Positions 36,647-45,019 of a DNA stretch of 64,000 nt are shown one piece after another (the first letter of the stretch is position 1; the number at the start of each line of letters is the position of its first letter). The notes below the pieces were generated by a model. It saw nothing but the letters and a program-made list of their open reading frames with translations. It did no database searches and was not told where the DNA came from. The DNA lies in the NCBI GenBank assembly GCA_003151515.1, contig PLXS01000025.1:310001-374000 (forward strand), in the 5' to 3' direction. The stretch comes from Opitutaceae bacterium (lineage in GTDB: Bacteria; Verrucomicrobiota; Verrucomicrobiia; Opitutales; Opitutaceae). A program made the position numbers and the translations under genes.

Positions 36647-39360
36647 AGCCCCTGGACATACGCCAGTCCTTCCTCGATTTCTTCGCGGCGCGCGGCCACA
36701 CAATCGTCCCGTCCTCGTCGCTCATGCCCGACTCGCCGGGGCTGCTCTTCACGAACGCCGGGATGAACCAGTTCGTGCCGATCTTCCTGGGCGAGCGCCC
36801 GGCGGACCTGTCGCGCTGGGCGGGCGCCCTGCCGGGCAAGGACACCCGTGCCGCCGACACCCAGAAGTGCATCCGCGCGGGCGGCAAGCACAACGACCTG
36901 GAGGACGTGGGCTTCGACACGTACCACCACACGATGTTCGAGATGCTCGGCAACTGGTCGTTCGGCGACTACTTCAAGAAGGAGTCGCTCGAGTGGGGCT
37001 GGGAGCTCGTCACCAAGGTCTGGGGCATCCCGCCCAAGCGCGTCTTCGCCACCGTCTACTCGCCCGACAAGTCGAGGGGCGACCCGTCGGAGTTCGACGG
37101 CGAGGCCCATGCCGTCTGGAGCGGGATCTTCACGCGGGCCGGGCTCGACCCGAGGGTGCACATCGTGCCCGGCGGCAAGAAGGACAACTTCTGGATGATG
37201 GGCGACACGGGCCCGTGCGGCCCCTGCTCCGAATTGAGCGTGAACCTCTGCTCCTCGGACGACGAGGCCGCGGGCAGCGCCCTCGTGAACGCTAATTCCC
37301 CGCGCTGCATCGAGATCTGGAACCACGTCTTCATCCAGTTCAACGCCAACGCCGACGGGACCTTCTCGCCCCTGGCCGCGAAGCACGTCGACACCGGCAT
37401 GGGCTTCGAGCGGGTCTCGGGCATCCACGCCACCACCCGCGGCTTCACCGACTTCTCGGCCGAGCCGTCGAACTATGATTCCGAGGTCTTCAGGCCCCTC
37501 TTCGCGAGGATCTCGGAACTCTCCGGCCGCTCCTACAAGGGCACGGTGCCCCGGGGGCGCACCGGGCTCTGCGCCCAGGAGCACACCGACGTAGCCTTCC
37601 GCGTCCTGGCCGACCACGCCCGCTGCGTGTGCTGCGCGATCTCGGACGGCATCCTGCCCGGCAACGAGGGGCGCAACTACGTGATCAGGCGAATCCTGCG
37701 CCGCGCCGCCCTCTACGGGCGCAACCTGGGCCTCTCCTCGGGCTTCTTGGAGAAGCTGGTCGATCCGGTCGCCGCCTCCCTGGGCGGCGTCTTCCCGGAG
37801 CTGCGCCGCCAGGAGTCCACGATCAAGAGGGTCATCCGCTCCGAGGAGGAGAGCTTCGGCCGGACGCTCGAGCGCGGGCTCAAGCGATTCGAGGAGGCGG
37901 CCGCCCAGGGTTCGCTGCCGGGCTCGGTCGTCTTCGAGCTCTACGACACCTACGGCTTCCCGGTCGACCTGACCCAGGTGCTCGCCGCCGAGCGCGGCCT
38001 GGCTGTGGATTCCGCGAGCTTCGAGGCGCTGATGGAGCAGCAGCGCCAGCGGGGCCGCTCGGCCCTCAAGAAGGAGGTCATCGTCGCCGCGACCGAGGGC
38101 GCGTCCGGCCCGTCGGCGCCCGCCACCGTGTTCACGGGCTACGCCATCGACCCGCTGAGGGGCGCCCACGCCACCGTGGTCGACGTGGCGAAGTCCGAGC
38201 ACGGGCTCTTTGTCGTCTTCGACAGCACGCCGTTCTACGCCGAGATGGGTGGCCAGGTCGGCGACAGCGGCCACGCGCTCATCGCGGAGGCCGCCGTCGC
38301 CATTGTCGACACGGTCAGGGACAAGGCGGGCCGCCACCTCCACAGGCTCGCCCCCGGCTCGGCGGCGCCCGCCGCCGGGGCCGCGGCCGAGCTGCAGGTC
38401 GACTACGCCCGGCGCCGGGCCATCCAGCGCAACCACACGGCCACGCACCTGCTGCACTGGGCTCTGCGCAAGGTGCTGGGCACGCACGTGCGCCAGGCCG
38501 GCTCGCTCAACGCGCCCGACAGGCTGCGCTTCGACTTCTCGCACTTCGAGGCCGTGACCCACGCGCAGCTGCGCGAGATCGAGGAGCTCGTGAACCAGCG
38601 CGTCCTCGAGAACGCCCGCGTCGAGGCCTACGAGGTGGACTTCGACAAGAAGCCCGAGGGAACCCTCGCCTTCTTCGGCGACAAGTACGGCAAGGTCGTG
38701 CGCGTGGTGGACATCGGCGGCTATAGCCGCGAGCTTTGCGCCGGCACGCATGTCGCGACGACGGGCGAGGTCGGGCTCGTTCGCATCGTCCACGAGGGCG
38801 CGATCGCAGCCGGCACGCGCCGAATCGAGGCCGCCGCCGGCGAGGGCGCTCTCAAGCTCGCGCTGCGGGCCTTTGACACGGTCGACTTCGTCGCCAAGAG
38901 GCTCGGGACATCGGCCGACGCGGTCGAGAAGCAGCTCGGGGCCTGGGTCGCGGCCCACGAGGCCGCCCGGCAGGAGCTGGACGGCTACCGGCAGAAGGAG
39001 GCCGGCGGCAGGGCCGACGAGCTCGTGCGCGGCGCCGAGGTCCGGGGTTCACTCAAGGTCGTCAAGGCCACGGTCGGCGTGCCCGACACCGACGCGCTGC
39101 GCGCGATGGGTTCGCAGGTCCTTTCCAAGCTGGGCGAGGGCGTCGTCGTCCTCGCCTCGTCGATCGAGGGCAAGGTTGCGGTCGCCGCCTTCTGCTCGGC
39201 CGGCGCCGTCGCGGCCGGCCACAACGCCGGCGCCATCGTCCGGGAGATCTGCCAGAAGCTCGGCGGCAAGGGCGGCGGCAAGCCCGACTTCGCCATGGGC
39301 GGCGGGCGCGACGCCGCCAGGCTTGCCGAGGCCCTGGGGGCCGCCTTGCCGAAGGGCTGA
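36643..39360 (+). CDS. alaS: Alanyl-tRNA synthetase
   Basis: This 905-residue class II synthetase has all expected parts. The catalytic core includes FFAARGHTIVPSSSLMP, LFTNAGMNQFVPIFLG and MGDTGPCGPCSEL. The editing domain has NHTATHLLHWALRKVLG and the zinc ligands in ELCAGTHV (about residue 700). The C-terminal oligomerisation and tRNA-binding C-Ala domain ends with the Gly-rich GGKGGGKPDFAMGGGRD. It is coupled to leuB by a 4-base overlap and followed by ispH after 21 bases. Confidence 0.97.
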   Translation: MKPLDIRQSFLDFFAARGHTIVPSSSLMPDSPGLLFTNAGMNQFVPIFLGERPADLSRWAGALPGKDTRAADTQKCIRAGGKHNDLEDVGFDTYHHTMFEMLGNWSFGDYFKKESLEWGWELVTKVWGIPPKRVFATVYSPDKSRGDPSEFDGEAHAVWSGIFTRAGLDPRVHIVPGGKKDNFWMMGDTGPCGPCSELSVNLCSSDDEAAGSALVNANSPRCIEIWNHVFIQFNANADGTFSPLAAKHVDTGMGFERVSGIHATTRGFTDFSAEPSNYDSEVFRPLFARISELSGRSYKGTVPRGRTGLCAQEHTDVAFRVLADHARCVCCAISDGILPGNEGRNYVIRRILRRAALYGRNLGLSSGFLEKLVDPVAASLGGVFPELRRQESTIKRVIRSEEESFGRTLERGLKRFEEAAAQGSLPGSVVFELYDTYGFPVDLTQVLAAERGLAVDSASFEALMEQQRQRGRSALKKEVIVAATEGASGPSAPATVFTGYAIDPLRGAHATVVDVAKSEHGLFVVFDSTPFYAEMGGQVGDSGHALIAEAAVAIVDTVRDKAGRHLHRLAPGSAAPAAGAAAELQVDYARRRAIQRNHTATHLLHWALRKVLGTHVRQAGSLNAPDRLRFDFSHFEAVTHAQLREIEELVNQRVLENARVEAYEVDFDKKPEGTLAFFGDKYGKVVRVVDIGGYSRELCAGTHVATTGEVGLVRIVHEGAIAAGTRRIEAAAGEGALKLALRAFDTVDFVAKRLGTSADAVEKQLGAWVAAHEAARQELDGYRQKEAGGRADELVRGAEVRGSLKVVKATVGVPDTDALRAMGSQVLSKLGEGVVVLASSIEGKVAVAAFCSAGAVAAGHNAGAIVREICQKLGGKGGGKPDFAMGGGRDAARLAEALGAALPKG

Positions 39361-39381
39361 GACTGCGCCATTCTTAAAGCG

Positions 39382-41115
39382 ATGTCCACGCCCCCCGGGG
39401 CCTCTAATCCGCAGATAGATTGCATCCTGGCCTTTGACGGCAACAATAGGCTCGCCGTGCGCAGCCTCGGCTCCAAGGCGGGGCTCGCGTTCACGGGCAG
39501 CGGGATCGACATGGCGGTAGCGCGCCTCGAGTCGTCGTTCCGGGAGCACTCCAGGCCGGTGGAGCGCTTCGCGGCCGAGGCCGGGGGGCGCTCCTACCGG
39601 GTCTTCTTCTCGCAGGTGGAGGGCCGGCCGGCCGACCGCGAGGTCGAGTTGCGCTCCGTCGAGCGGCTGGAGTCCGACGCGGGATCGCTCGCGCCCTCGC
39701 TCCGCACCCTGCTCGGGCGCCTGGACGCGCACCTGATCGAGGTCCCCTACCTGAGCCTCGGCGAGAGCGACTTCATCTACAAGTTCCGGCCGGAGAAGGA
39801 GCGCAACGCCGCCATTTACGCCCAGGACGCCGAGGCGGGAGCCATCTACGAGTCGCGGCTGTGCGCGGCCATCAAGGCGCTCGCGCGCCGCCACGAGCGC
39901 ACCGCGACGGCGCCGGTGCACCTGGACTTCGGGCCCGTGCGCTACCTGATCCCGAGCCACTTCGGCTTCTGCCTTGGCGTGAAGAACGCCATCGAGAGGG
40001 CCTACGAGACGCTGAGCGAGAACCCCGGCTCGCGCGTCTTCATGCTCTCCGAGCTGATCCACAACCCCTTCGTGAACGAGGACCTGATCCGGCGCGGCCT
40101 GCGCTACCTGCAGACGGACAAGGGCGTGCCCCACAGGGACGGGCCCGAGGGCCCCGAGCTCTGGGACACCCTGACCCCGGACGACATCGTCATCATCCCC
40201 GCGTTCGGCGCTACCGACGACGACAAGAGGCGCCTCGTTCGCAAGGGGATCGCGGTTCGCCAGTACGACGCCACGTGCATGCTCGTCGAGAAGGTCTGGA
40301 AGGCCGCCCGCGCCTACGGCCGTGAGGGCTACACCGTCGTCATCCACGGCAAGCACGAGCACGAGGAGACGAAGGCCACGTTCTCCAACACGCGCAGGTA
40401 CGCCCCCGCGATCATCGTCAGGAACATCGAGGAGACGCGCCAGCTGGGCGAGCTGATCCTGAGCACGGATCCGGCCGCGCGGGCCCGCCTGCACACGGTC
40501 TTCGACGGCAAGCTGACGCCGGGCTTCGACGTGGAGCGCGACCTGGAGCGAGTCGCGGTCGTCAACCAGACGACGCTGCTCATGAACGAGACGCGCGAGA
40601 TCATCGCCTACCTGCGCGACCTCTTCAGGGAGAAGTACGGGGCGGACGCGCCGGGCGGCCCCCCCCGCGTCGGCGGCCAGGGCCGCAACGACACCCTCTG
40701 CTACGCGACGCAGGTGAACCAGGACGCCCTCGCCCGGACGCTGAAGGAGCCCCTGGACGCGGCCTTCGTGATTGGCGGCAAGAACTCCTCGAACACCTAC
40801 CAGCTCTACCGGCTCTGCGAGCAGCGCCTGGGCGACCGCGCGTTCTTCATCCAGAGCGAGGCGAACATCCTGTCGGCGGACGCGGTCGACCACTACGTGT
40901 TCCCGTCGAGGGGGCGCGAGGGCCACGTCGAGCGCAGGCCCCTGTGGCCCGGGCCGGCGCCCGCGATGGCGGATCCGCCGAGGCGTATCCTGGTGACGGG
41001 CGGCGCCTCGTGCCCTGACGGGATAATCCAGCACGTCATCTCGCGCATAAACAGCTTCTACGAGCCCGCGCGGCTGCGCACAGTCGAGTCGGTCCTCGCG
41101 GGCCTAGAGGGCTGA
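39382..41115 (+). CDS. ispH: IspH (HMBPP reductase), plant/cyanobacterial type with a long N-terminal extension
   Basis: This 577-residue protein has an IspH (LytB) domain from about residue 185. The 4Fe-4S cysteines are Cys197 (HFGFCLGVKNAI), Cys299 (DATCMLVEKVW) and Cys440 (DTLCYATQ). VIHGKHEHEETKAT and GGKNSSNTYQL are the substrate-binding segments. HEET and the overall spacing match plant and cyanobacterial IspH, not the short E. coli form. Met follows Cys299 where Pro is usual. Residues 1-185 form an extra beta-rich domain that I do not recognise. IspH makes IPP and DMAPP, the last MEP-pathway step. Confidence 0.9.
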   Translation: MSTPPGASNPQIDCILAFDGNNRLAVRSLGSKAGLAFTGSGIDMAVARLESSFREHSRPVERFAAEAGGRSYRVFFSQVEGRPADREVELRSVERLESDAGSLAPSLRTLLGRLDAHLIEVPYLSLGESDFIYKFRPEKERNAAIYAQDAEAGAIYESRLCAAIKALARRHERTATAPVHLDFGPVRYLIPSHFGFCLGVKNAIERAYETLSENPGSRVFMLSELIHNPFVNEDLIRRGLRYLQTDKGVPHRDGPEGPELWDTLTPDDIVIIPAFGATDDDKRRLVRKGIAVRQYDATCMLVEKVWKAARAYGREGYTVVIHGKHEHEETKATFSNTRRYAPAIIVRNIEETRQLGELILSTDPAARARLHTVFDGKLTPGFDVERDLERVAVVNQTTLLMNETREIIAYLRDLFREKYGADAPGGPPRVGGQGRNDTLCYATQVNQDALARTLKEPLDAAFVIGGKNSSNTYQLYRLCEQRLGDRAFFIQSEANILSADAVDHYVFPSRGREGHVERRPLWPGPAPAMADPPRRILVTGGASCPDGIIQHVISRINSFYEPARLRTVESVLAGLEG

Positions 41116-41137
41116 GGGCCCCTCCCCGTGCGCCAGA

Positions 41138-42355
41138 TCAGAAGCGCACCGTCATGCCGGCCTTGACGCCTTCCTCGCTCTCGAAGTCGATCTTCGTCGT
41201 GTAATTGCTCGACGGGCCGCTCTGGATGGACTGCGTGTAGCTGCCCGCTCCCTCGTAGATACCGCCCAGGTAGAATCCCGAGGTCTCGGTCATGTCGTAC
41301 CTGAGGTTAACGTCAGCGTAGTAGCCGGGAAGCAGCCTCGAATTCTCCTTCTGGTAGAGCTGGGTCAGGGCCGTCTCGCCGGTCGCGTAGACCAGGTCCT
41401 CGAGGACGTTGTACTCGGAGCCCGCGTAGATGAGGTCGGGGCCCACGCTGGCGGTCAGCTTGAAGTGCTCCCCCATCGGGAAGATGAGCGTCGGCCCGAT
41501 GCGCAGCGTGTAATAGGATCCCTCGATGAAGTACCGGTTCGTGCTCGTCGTGAGGGTCGGCACGACCGTCTCGCTCAGGGGCTTGTCCCCGAGCAGTATG
41601 GTCTGCGTAGCCTCCTGGGTGTTGGTCCCCGAGGTGCCGCCCGTCGAGTTGAGCACCGCCTGGGACACGGCGGAGGGGGAGCTGAACGGCGGCACCGGGG
41701 GGACCTGCCCGAAGAGGTCGTAGGTGTCGGTCAGCGTGGTCAGCGTCGTGGCGACCGTCGAGTAGGTGCTCGAATGGATGTCCGCGATGCTCAGGCCGGC
41801 CGTGATGCTCCACTTCAGGTGCTTGCCGATCTTCCCCATGTCGCGGTCCAGGATGAGCTCGAGGCCCAGGTTCGGCTTCGAGTCGGTGTTGTACAACCCG
41901 GTGTCCGTGACCATCCCCGAGTAGGTGTGGAAGGTGATGTCGCCGTTGGGCTGGATCTGACTCGCGTTGTTGTAGGTCCAGGTGTTCGTGCGCCCGTCGC
42001 TCGGCGCCAGCACCGTGTAGCTCGCGCTCGAGCCCGCGTCCTCAGGGATCGTCCGCGCGTCGGGCTGGACGGTGCCGTCGTCGTAGGTGCGCGACACGTT
42101 CGGCACGGTCCAGCTGGTCAGGGGGCCGACGTCGGAGGGGAGGACGCCCTGGCCGGAGTAGGAGGTCCTGGGGCCTTTGAGGAAGAGGCGGGTGCCGAGG
42201 CTGAGCGTGGACTTGGGGACGTAGACGTACTCGTCCAACCTGCTAAAGTCCGGGATCTCCTCGGGCACCGGTCCCTTTGATTCCTGGTCGTCGTCCGCGC
42301 CAAGCCCCTTAAGGGGCACACAGGCAATGCATAACGCAACGATCAGTAATCTCAT
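41138..42355 (-). CDS. Outer-membrane beta-barrel candidate
   Basis: This 405-residue protein has a signal peptide (MRLLIVALCIACVPLKGLGA) and a body of alternating amphipathic strands with Thr/Ser-rich loops. Examples are SYYTLRIGPTLIFPMGEHFK, LTASVGPDLIYAGSEY and YYADVNLRYDMTETSGFYLG. It ends in VKAGMTVRF; a C-terminal Phe is typical of BAM-assembled barrels. No specific porin or transporter family is recognised. It is the last gene of the ParA-led minus-strand cluster, 84 bases after the coiled-coil gene, and is convergent with ispH. Confidence 0.7.
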   Translation of the reverse strand: MRLLIVALCIACVPLKGLGADDDQESKGPVPEEIPDFSRLDEYVYVPKSTLSLGTRLFLKGPRTSYSGQGVLPSDVGPLTSWTVPNVSRTYDDGTVQPDARTIPEDAGSSASYTVLAPSDGRTNTWTYNNASQIQPNGDITFHTYSGMVTDTGLYNTDSKPNLGLELILDRDMGKIGKHLKWSITAGLSIADIHSSTYSTVATTLTTLTDTYDLFGQVPPVPPFSSPSAVSQAVLNSTGGTSGTNTQEATQTILLGDKPLSETVVPTLTTSTNRYFIEGSYYTLRIGPTLIFPMGEHFKLTASVGPDLIYAGSEYNVLEDLVYATGETALTQLYQKENSRLLPGYYADVNLRYDMTETSGFYLGGIYEGAGSYTQSIQSGPSSNYTTKIDFESEEGVKAGMTVRF

Positions 42356-42439
42356 GCTACAGGGTTTGGAAGATGTTGGACGCCCGGGTTCTGGAAAAGT
42401 TTCATCGAAATTGGCCGCCCGGAACGGCCGGGTCAAGGC

Positions 42440-43138
42440 TCATGCCCGCATATCGTCGTCGTCGGCCGCGGCCGCGTCCTCGGCCTCCAGGGCAGCCGAC
42501 GCCTGGGGGCTCGCCGAGGCCTCGCTGACCTTCTGCGTGCGGATGCGAAGCTTCAGCTCCTCCTCGCGCTGGTCGAGCTCGATCTCGCGCTCCTGCTGGT
42601 TCTGGACCTTCTCGAAGAGCTTGGTCTCGCTCTCCTCAAGGAAGAGCTCCCGCTCGTGGAGCGTCGCCTGGGCGTCCTTCAGGACGGACTCCTGGCGCTC
42701 GAGCTCGGCCTTGAGCGCCTCGAGGGCGGCCCTCTCCTCCGAGGAGACGTGGACAGCCGCGGGGGCGGCCTTGCGAGCCGCGGCGACCAGCTGCTCCCGC
42801 GCCGCGAGGAGCGCCTCGGCCTCCGCGAGCTCCCGCTCGTACTCCTTCAGGCGGGTCTCGCGGTCCTGCACCGTGCGCTCGCGCTCGGCAAGCTTGAGCT
42901 CGAGCTGGCGAAGCGACTTTTCCAGCTCGAATATCCTCGCGTCCTCGACAGCGCGCCCGCCGATGGGCGGCCTCGTGGCGGTCACGATCGCCCTGATGGA
43001 TTCGCGCGCCGATGCCGAGGCCGCCGAGACCGAGAACGGGGACTCGCCCCCCGGCCGGAGCCGGCGCAGCGACAGGTTTCCCGCCTGGGCCGACTCAGGC
43101 CTCTTCACCGGGAACTTGATGTTGGAGGGATCCGGCAT
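42440..43138 (-). CDS. Coiled-coil protein in the ParA cluster
   Basis: This 232-residue protein has a disordered, basic and Ser/Ala-rich N-terminus of about 70 residues (SNIKFPVKRPE, SLRRLRPGG). A long heptad-rich coiled coil spans about 72-215 (LEKSLRQLELKLAERERTVQ, ELDQREEELKLRIRTQ). The tail is very acidic (AAAADDDDMRA). There is no signal peptide. Disordered basic N-termini plus coiled coils are common in partner proteins of ParA ATPases, but homology to any known partner is not visible. It starts 22 bases after the neighbouring gene. Confidence 0.7.
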   Translation of the reverse strand: MPDPSNIKFPVKRPESAQAGNLSLRRLRPGGESPFSVSAASASARESIRAIVTATRPPIGGRAVEDARIFELEKSLRQLELKLAERERTVQDRETRLKEYERELAEAEALLAAREQLVAAARKAAPAAVHVSSEERAALEALKAELERQESVLKDAQATLHERELFLEESETKLFEKVQNQQEREIELDQREEELKLRIRTQKVSEASASPQASAALEAEDAAAADDDDMRA

Positions 43139-43160
43139 CGGCTTTGGGCCACCGAGGACC

Positions 43161-44009
43161 CTACCTCTTGAATATGCGCTTGAAGAATCCCGACTTGGAG
43201 ACGACCGCATCGCTCACGCCCGAGCCGGGCTTAATCAGCTGGCGCAGGAGGTCCGAGACCTTCTTCTCGAGCTCGACGTTGCCAAGGACGCCAAGGTAGC
43301 GCGCGACCCCCGTCCCGTCGGCAAAATCCTTCTGGACCTGCACGAACTCCTCCTTGAACCACACGGCCGCCTCCTTCGCCTTGGCTATCGGGTTCGAGGC
43401 CCGCGTCGCCTGGGCGATGGCTTCAACGAAGTGGAGCCCCCTGGTCCCGCGCCGGTACGGCAGGATGTCCGCAAGCGTCGCCTCGTCCAGATTCGACAGG
43501 GCGTTTAGCAGCTTCCTGAAGTCGCCCCCGATGATCACGTTCTGCGACATGCCCTGCGCGAAAACGGCGAACTCGCCGAGCGTCTTCAGGTTCTCGAGCT
43601 TGCAGAACTCGACCGTGTCGGACCCGAGCGCCGTGAGCGAGATGGGGAATGCCTCGGGGATGCCGTAGCGCGACATGTTCTTCAGGAGCGGGTTGTCCCG
43701 GGCGGACGCCGCCTCCGTCTGCTCGATCATGTCGCCGAACGGGTCGTCGAAGGCGAGCGTCTCCTTGAGGATCGAGATGAGCAGGTCGAACTTGTCGGCG
43801 GTCATGCCCTTGAGCGCGAGGACCTCGAGGGCCTCGCCGTAGCTCAGGTCGATGTACTTCGCCGGGGTCTCGTCCTTTGACTTAACCGGCCAGGTCGGGC
43901 CGTCGAGGTTCTGCGCGAGGCTCGAGATCTGCGTGTCGACCATGATCGAACTGGCGAACGTTGTGCGCACCTCGTCCCAGTCCTTTTCTGAGTATTTGGG
44001 TTCGGACAT
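43161..44009 (-). CDS. Unrecognised helical protein with a MinD-like basic C-terminal tail
   Basis: This 282-residue cytoplasmic protein has no family I can recognise. It is acidic at the N-terminus (SEPKYSEKDWDEV) and mostly helical. It ends in KSGFFKRIFKR, an amphipathic basic segment very like the membrane-targeting tail of MinD (KKGFLKRLF). It starts 10 bases after the parA stop and precedes the coiled-coil gene by 22 bases, so it is very probably translated from the same message. Confidence 0.72.
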   Translation of the reverse strand: MSEPKYSEKDWDEVRTTFASSIMVDTQISSLAQNLDGPTWPVKSKDETPAKYIDLSYGEALEVLALKGMTADKFDLLISILKETLAFDDPFGDMIEQTEAASARDNPLLKNMSRYGIPEAFPISLTALGSDTVEFCKLENLKTLGEFAVFAQGMSQNVIIGGDFRKLLNALSNLDEATLADILPYRRGTRGLHFVEAIAQATRASNPIAKAKEAAVWFKEEFVQVQKDFADGTGVARYLGVLGNVELEKKVSDLLRQLIKPGSGVSDAVVSKSGFFKRIFKR

Positions 44010-44019
44010 GTGAATGGCT

Positions 44020-44913
44020 TTACGCCGCCGGCTCGTGCTCGATCAGCTCGGTGGCGAGCTTGCGGTAGTCGTTTGTAACCGAATCCGCGGCTTCGGCAAC
44101 CTCGGTTCCGACCAGCACCACGGGAAGGCCCAGGGCCACGGAGCGGCGCACGACCATCGCGTCGCGGATCTGGGTCGTGAAGATCTTCGCGCTGGGCGCG
44201 GCGCGCTTCGCGGCCCGGAATTGGTTGAGGCGCAGCTGCATCCTCATCTTCGGCACCTCGATGTCGACGCCCGTGCGGATCGAGTTGAAGATGATCCCCT
44301 GAACCTGCGACGGGGATCCCATCGACGCCTTGCGGAAGCTCGCGGATATGGCGTGGAACTTGAGCAGCTTGTCGACCAGGAGCGTGAAGCCGATCAGGCT
44401 CAGGGCGTCGGGGTTCGACGGCACGTATATCTCGTTGCACGTGAATACGCCGCACTGCGACGCGCGCAGGATGTTCGGGGGGCAGTCAAAGAGGATGAAG
44501 TCGTAGTTGGGCTCCACCGCGGCCACCTGCTCGCAGAAGAGCAGGTAGGCCGGCCTGCGCGGGTCCCCGGTGTACTCCGCCTCGAGGTCCGTGAGGTTGA
44601 AGGTCGTCGGGACCAGGTCCAGCCCGGGCAGCAGCTTCTCGCCCGACTTGCCCTCGACCACGTCCTTGATGATGATGTCCTTGATGTGGGTCTTGCCCGG
44701 GTCGAAGATGGAGTAGATCGCCCCCTCGCCCGCCGAGTTTATCTTGTTCCAGCGGTCGAGCTTGAGCAGCCAGATGCTCGCGTTTGACTGCGTGTCCAAA
44801 TCGAACAGGAGCACGCGCTTCCCCATCTTAGCCAACGCGGCCGCCAAGTTAACTATTAGTGACGTCTTACCGACGCCGCCCTTGTAGTTGAGAAAGCTTA
44901 TTTTACGCGCCAT
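44020..44913 (-). CDS. ParA/MinD-family ATPase
   Basis: This 297-residue protein has a deviant Walker A motif at residues 10-18 (YKGGVGKTS, signature Lys11 and Lys16). Walker A' is FDLDTQSNAS and Walker B is FILFDCPPN. It lacks a MinD-type membrane-targeting C-terminus (ends LIEHEPAA) and an N-terminal DNA-binding extension, so it is an orphan-type ParA. No parB or parS is seen beside it. The next genes encode a basic-tailed protein, a coiled-coil protein and a beta-barrel candidate, suggesting intracellular positioning of an envelope or coiled-coil assembly rather than DNA segregation. Confidence 0.9.
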   Translation of the reverse strand: MARKISFLNYKGGVGKTSLIVNLAAALAKMGKRVLLFDLDTQSNASIWLLKLDRWNKINSAGEGAIYSIFDPGKTHIKDIIIKDVVEGKSGEKLLPGLDLVPTTFNLTDLEAEYTGDPRRPAYLLFCEQVAAVEPNYDFILFDCPPNILRASQCGVFTCNEIYVPSNPDALSLIGFTLLVDKLLKFHAISASFRKASMGSPSQVQGIIFNSIRTGVDIEVPKMRMQLRLNQFRAAKRAAPSAKIFTTQIRDAMVVRRSVALGLPVVLVGTEVAEAADSVTNDYRKLATELIEHEPAA

Positions 44914-45019
44914 TGTTTCGGTCCGGAAGTTCCATCATTACACAACAATGTGCGGAGCGCCCCGGCAAGCCGCGAGCCAAAAACACCCCGGAGCGCAGGG
45001 CCGCCGGACCGACCCCCTC

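Noticed and set aside
44918-45012. 9-base inverted repeat TCGGTCCGG and CCGGACCGA flanking the gap between parA and glgB
   Set aside because: The arms are about 80 bases apart with no similar partner site; in GC-rich DNA this is easily chance.
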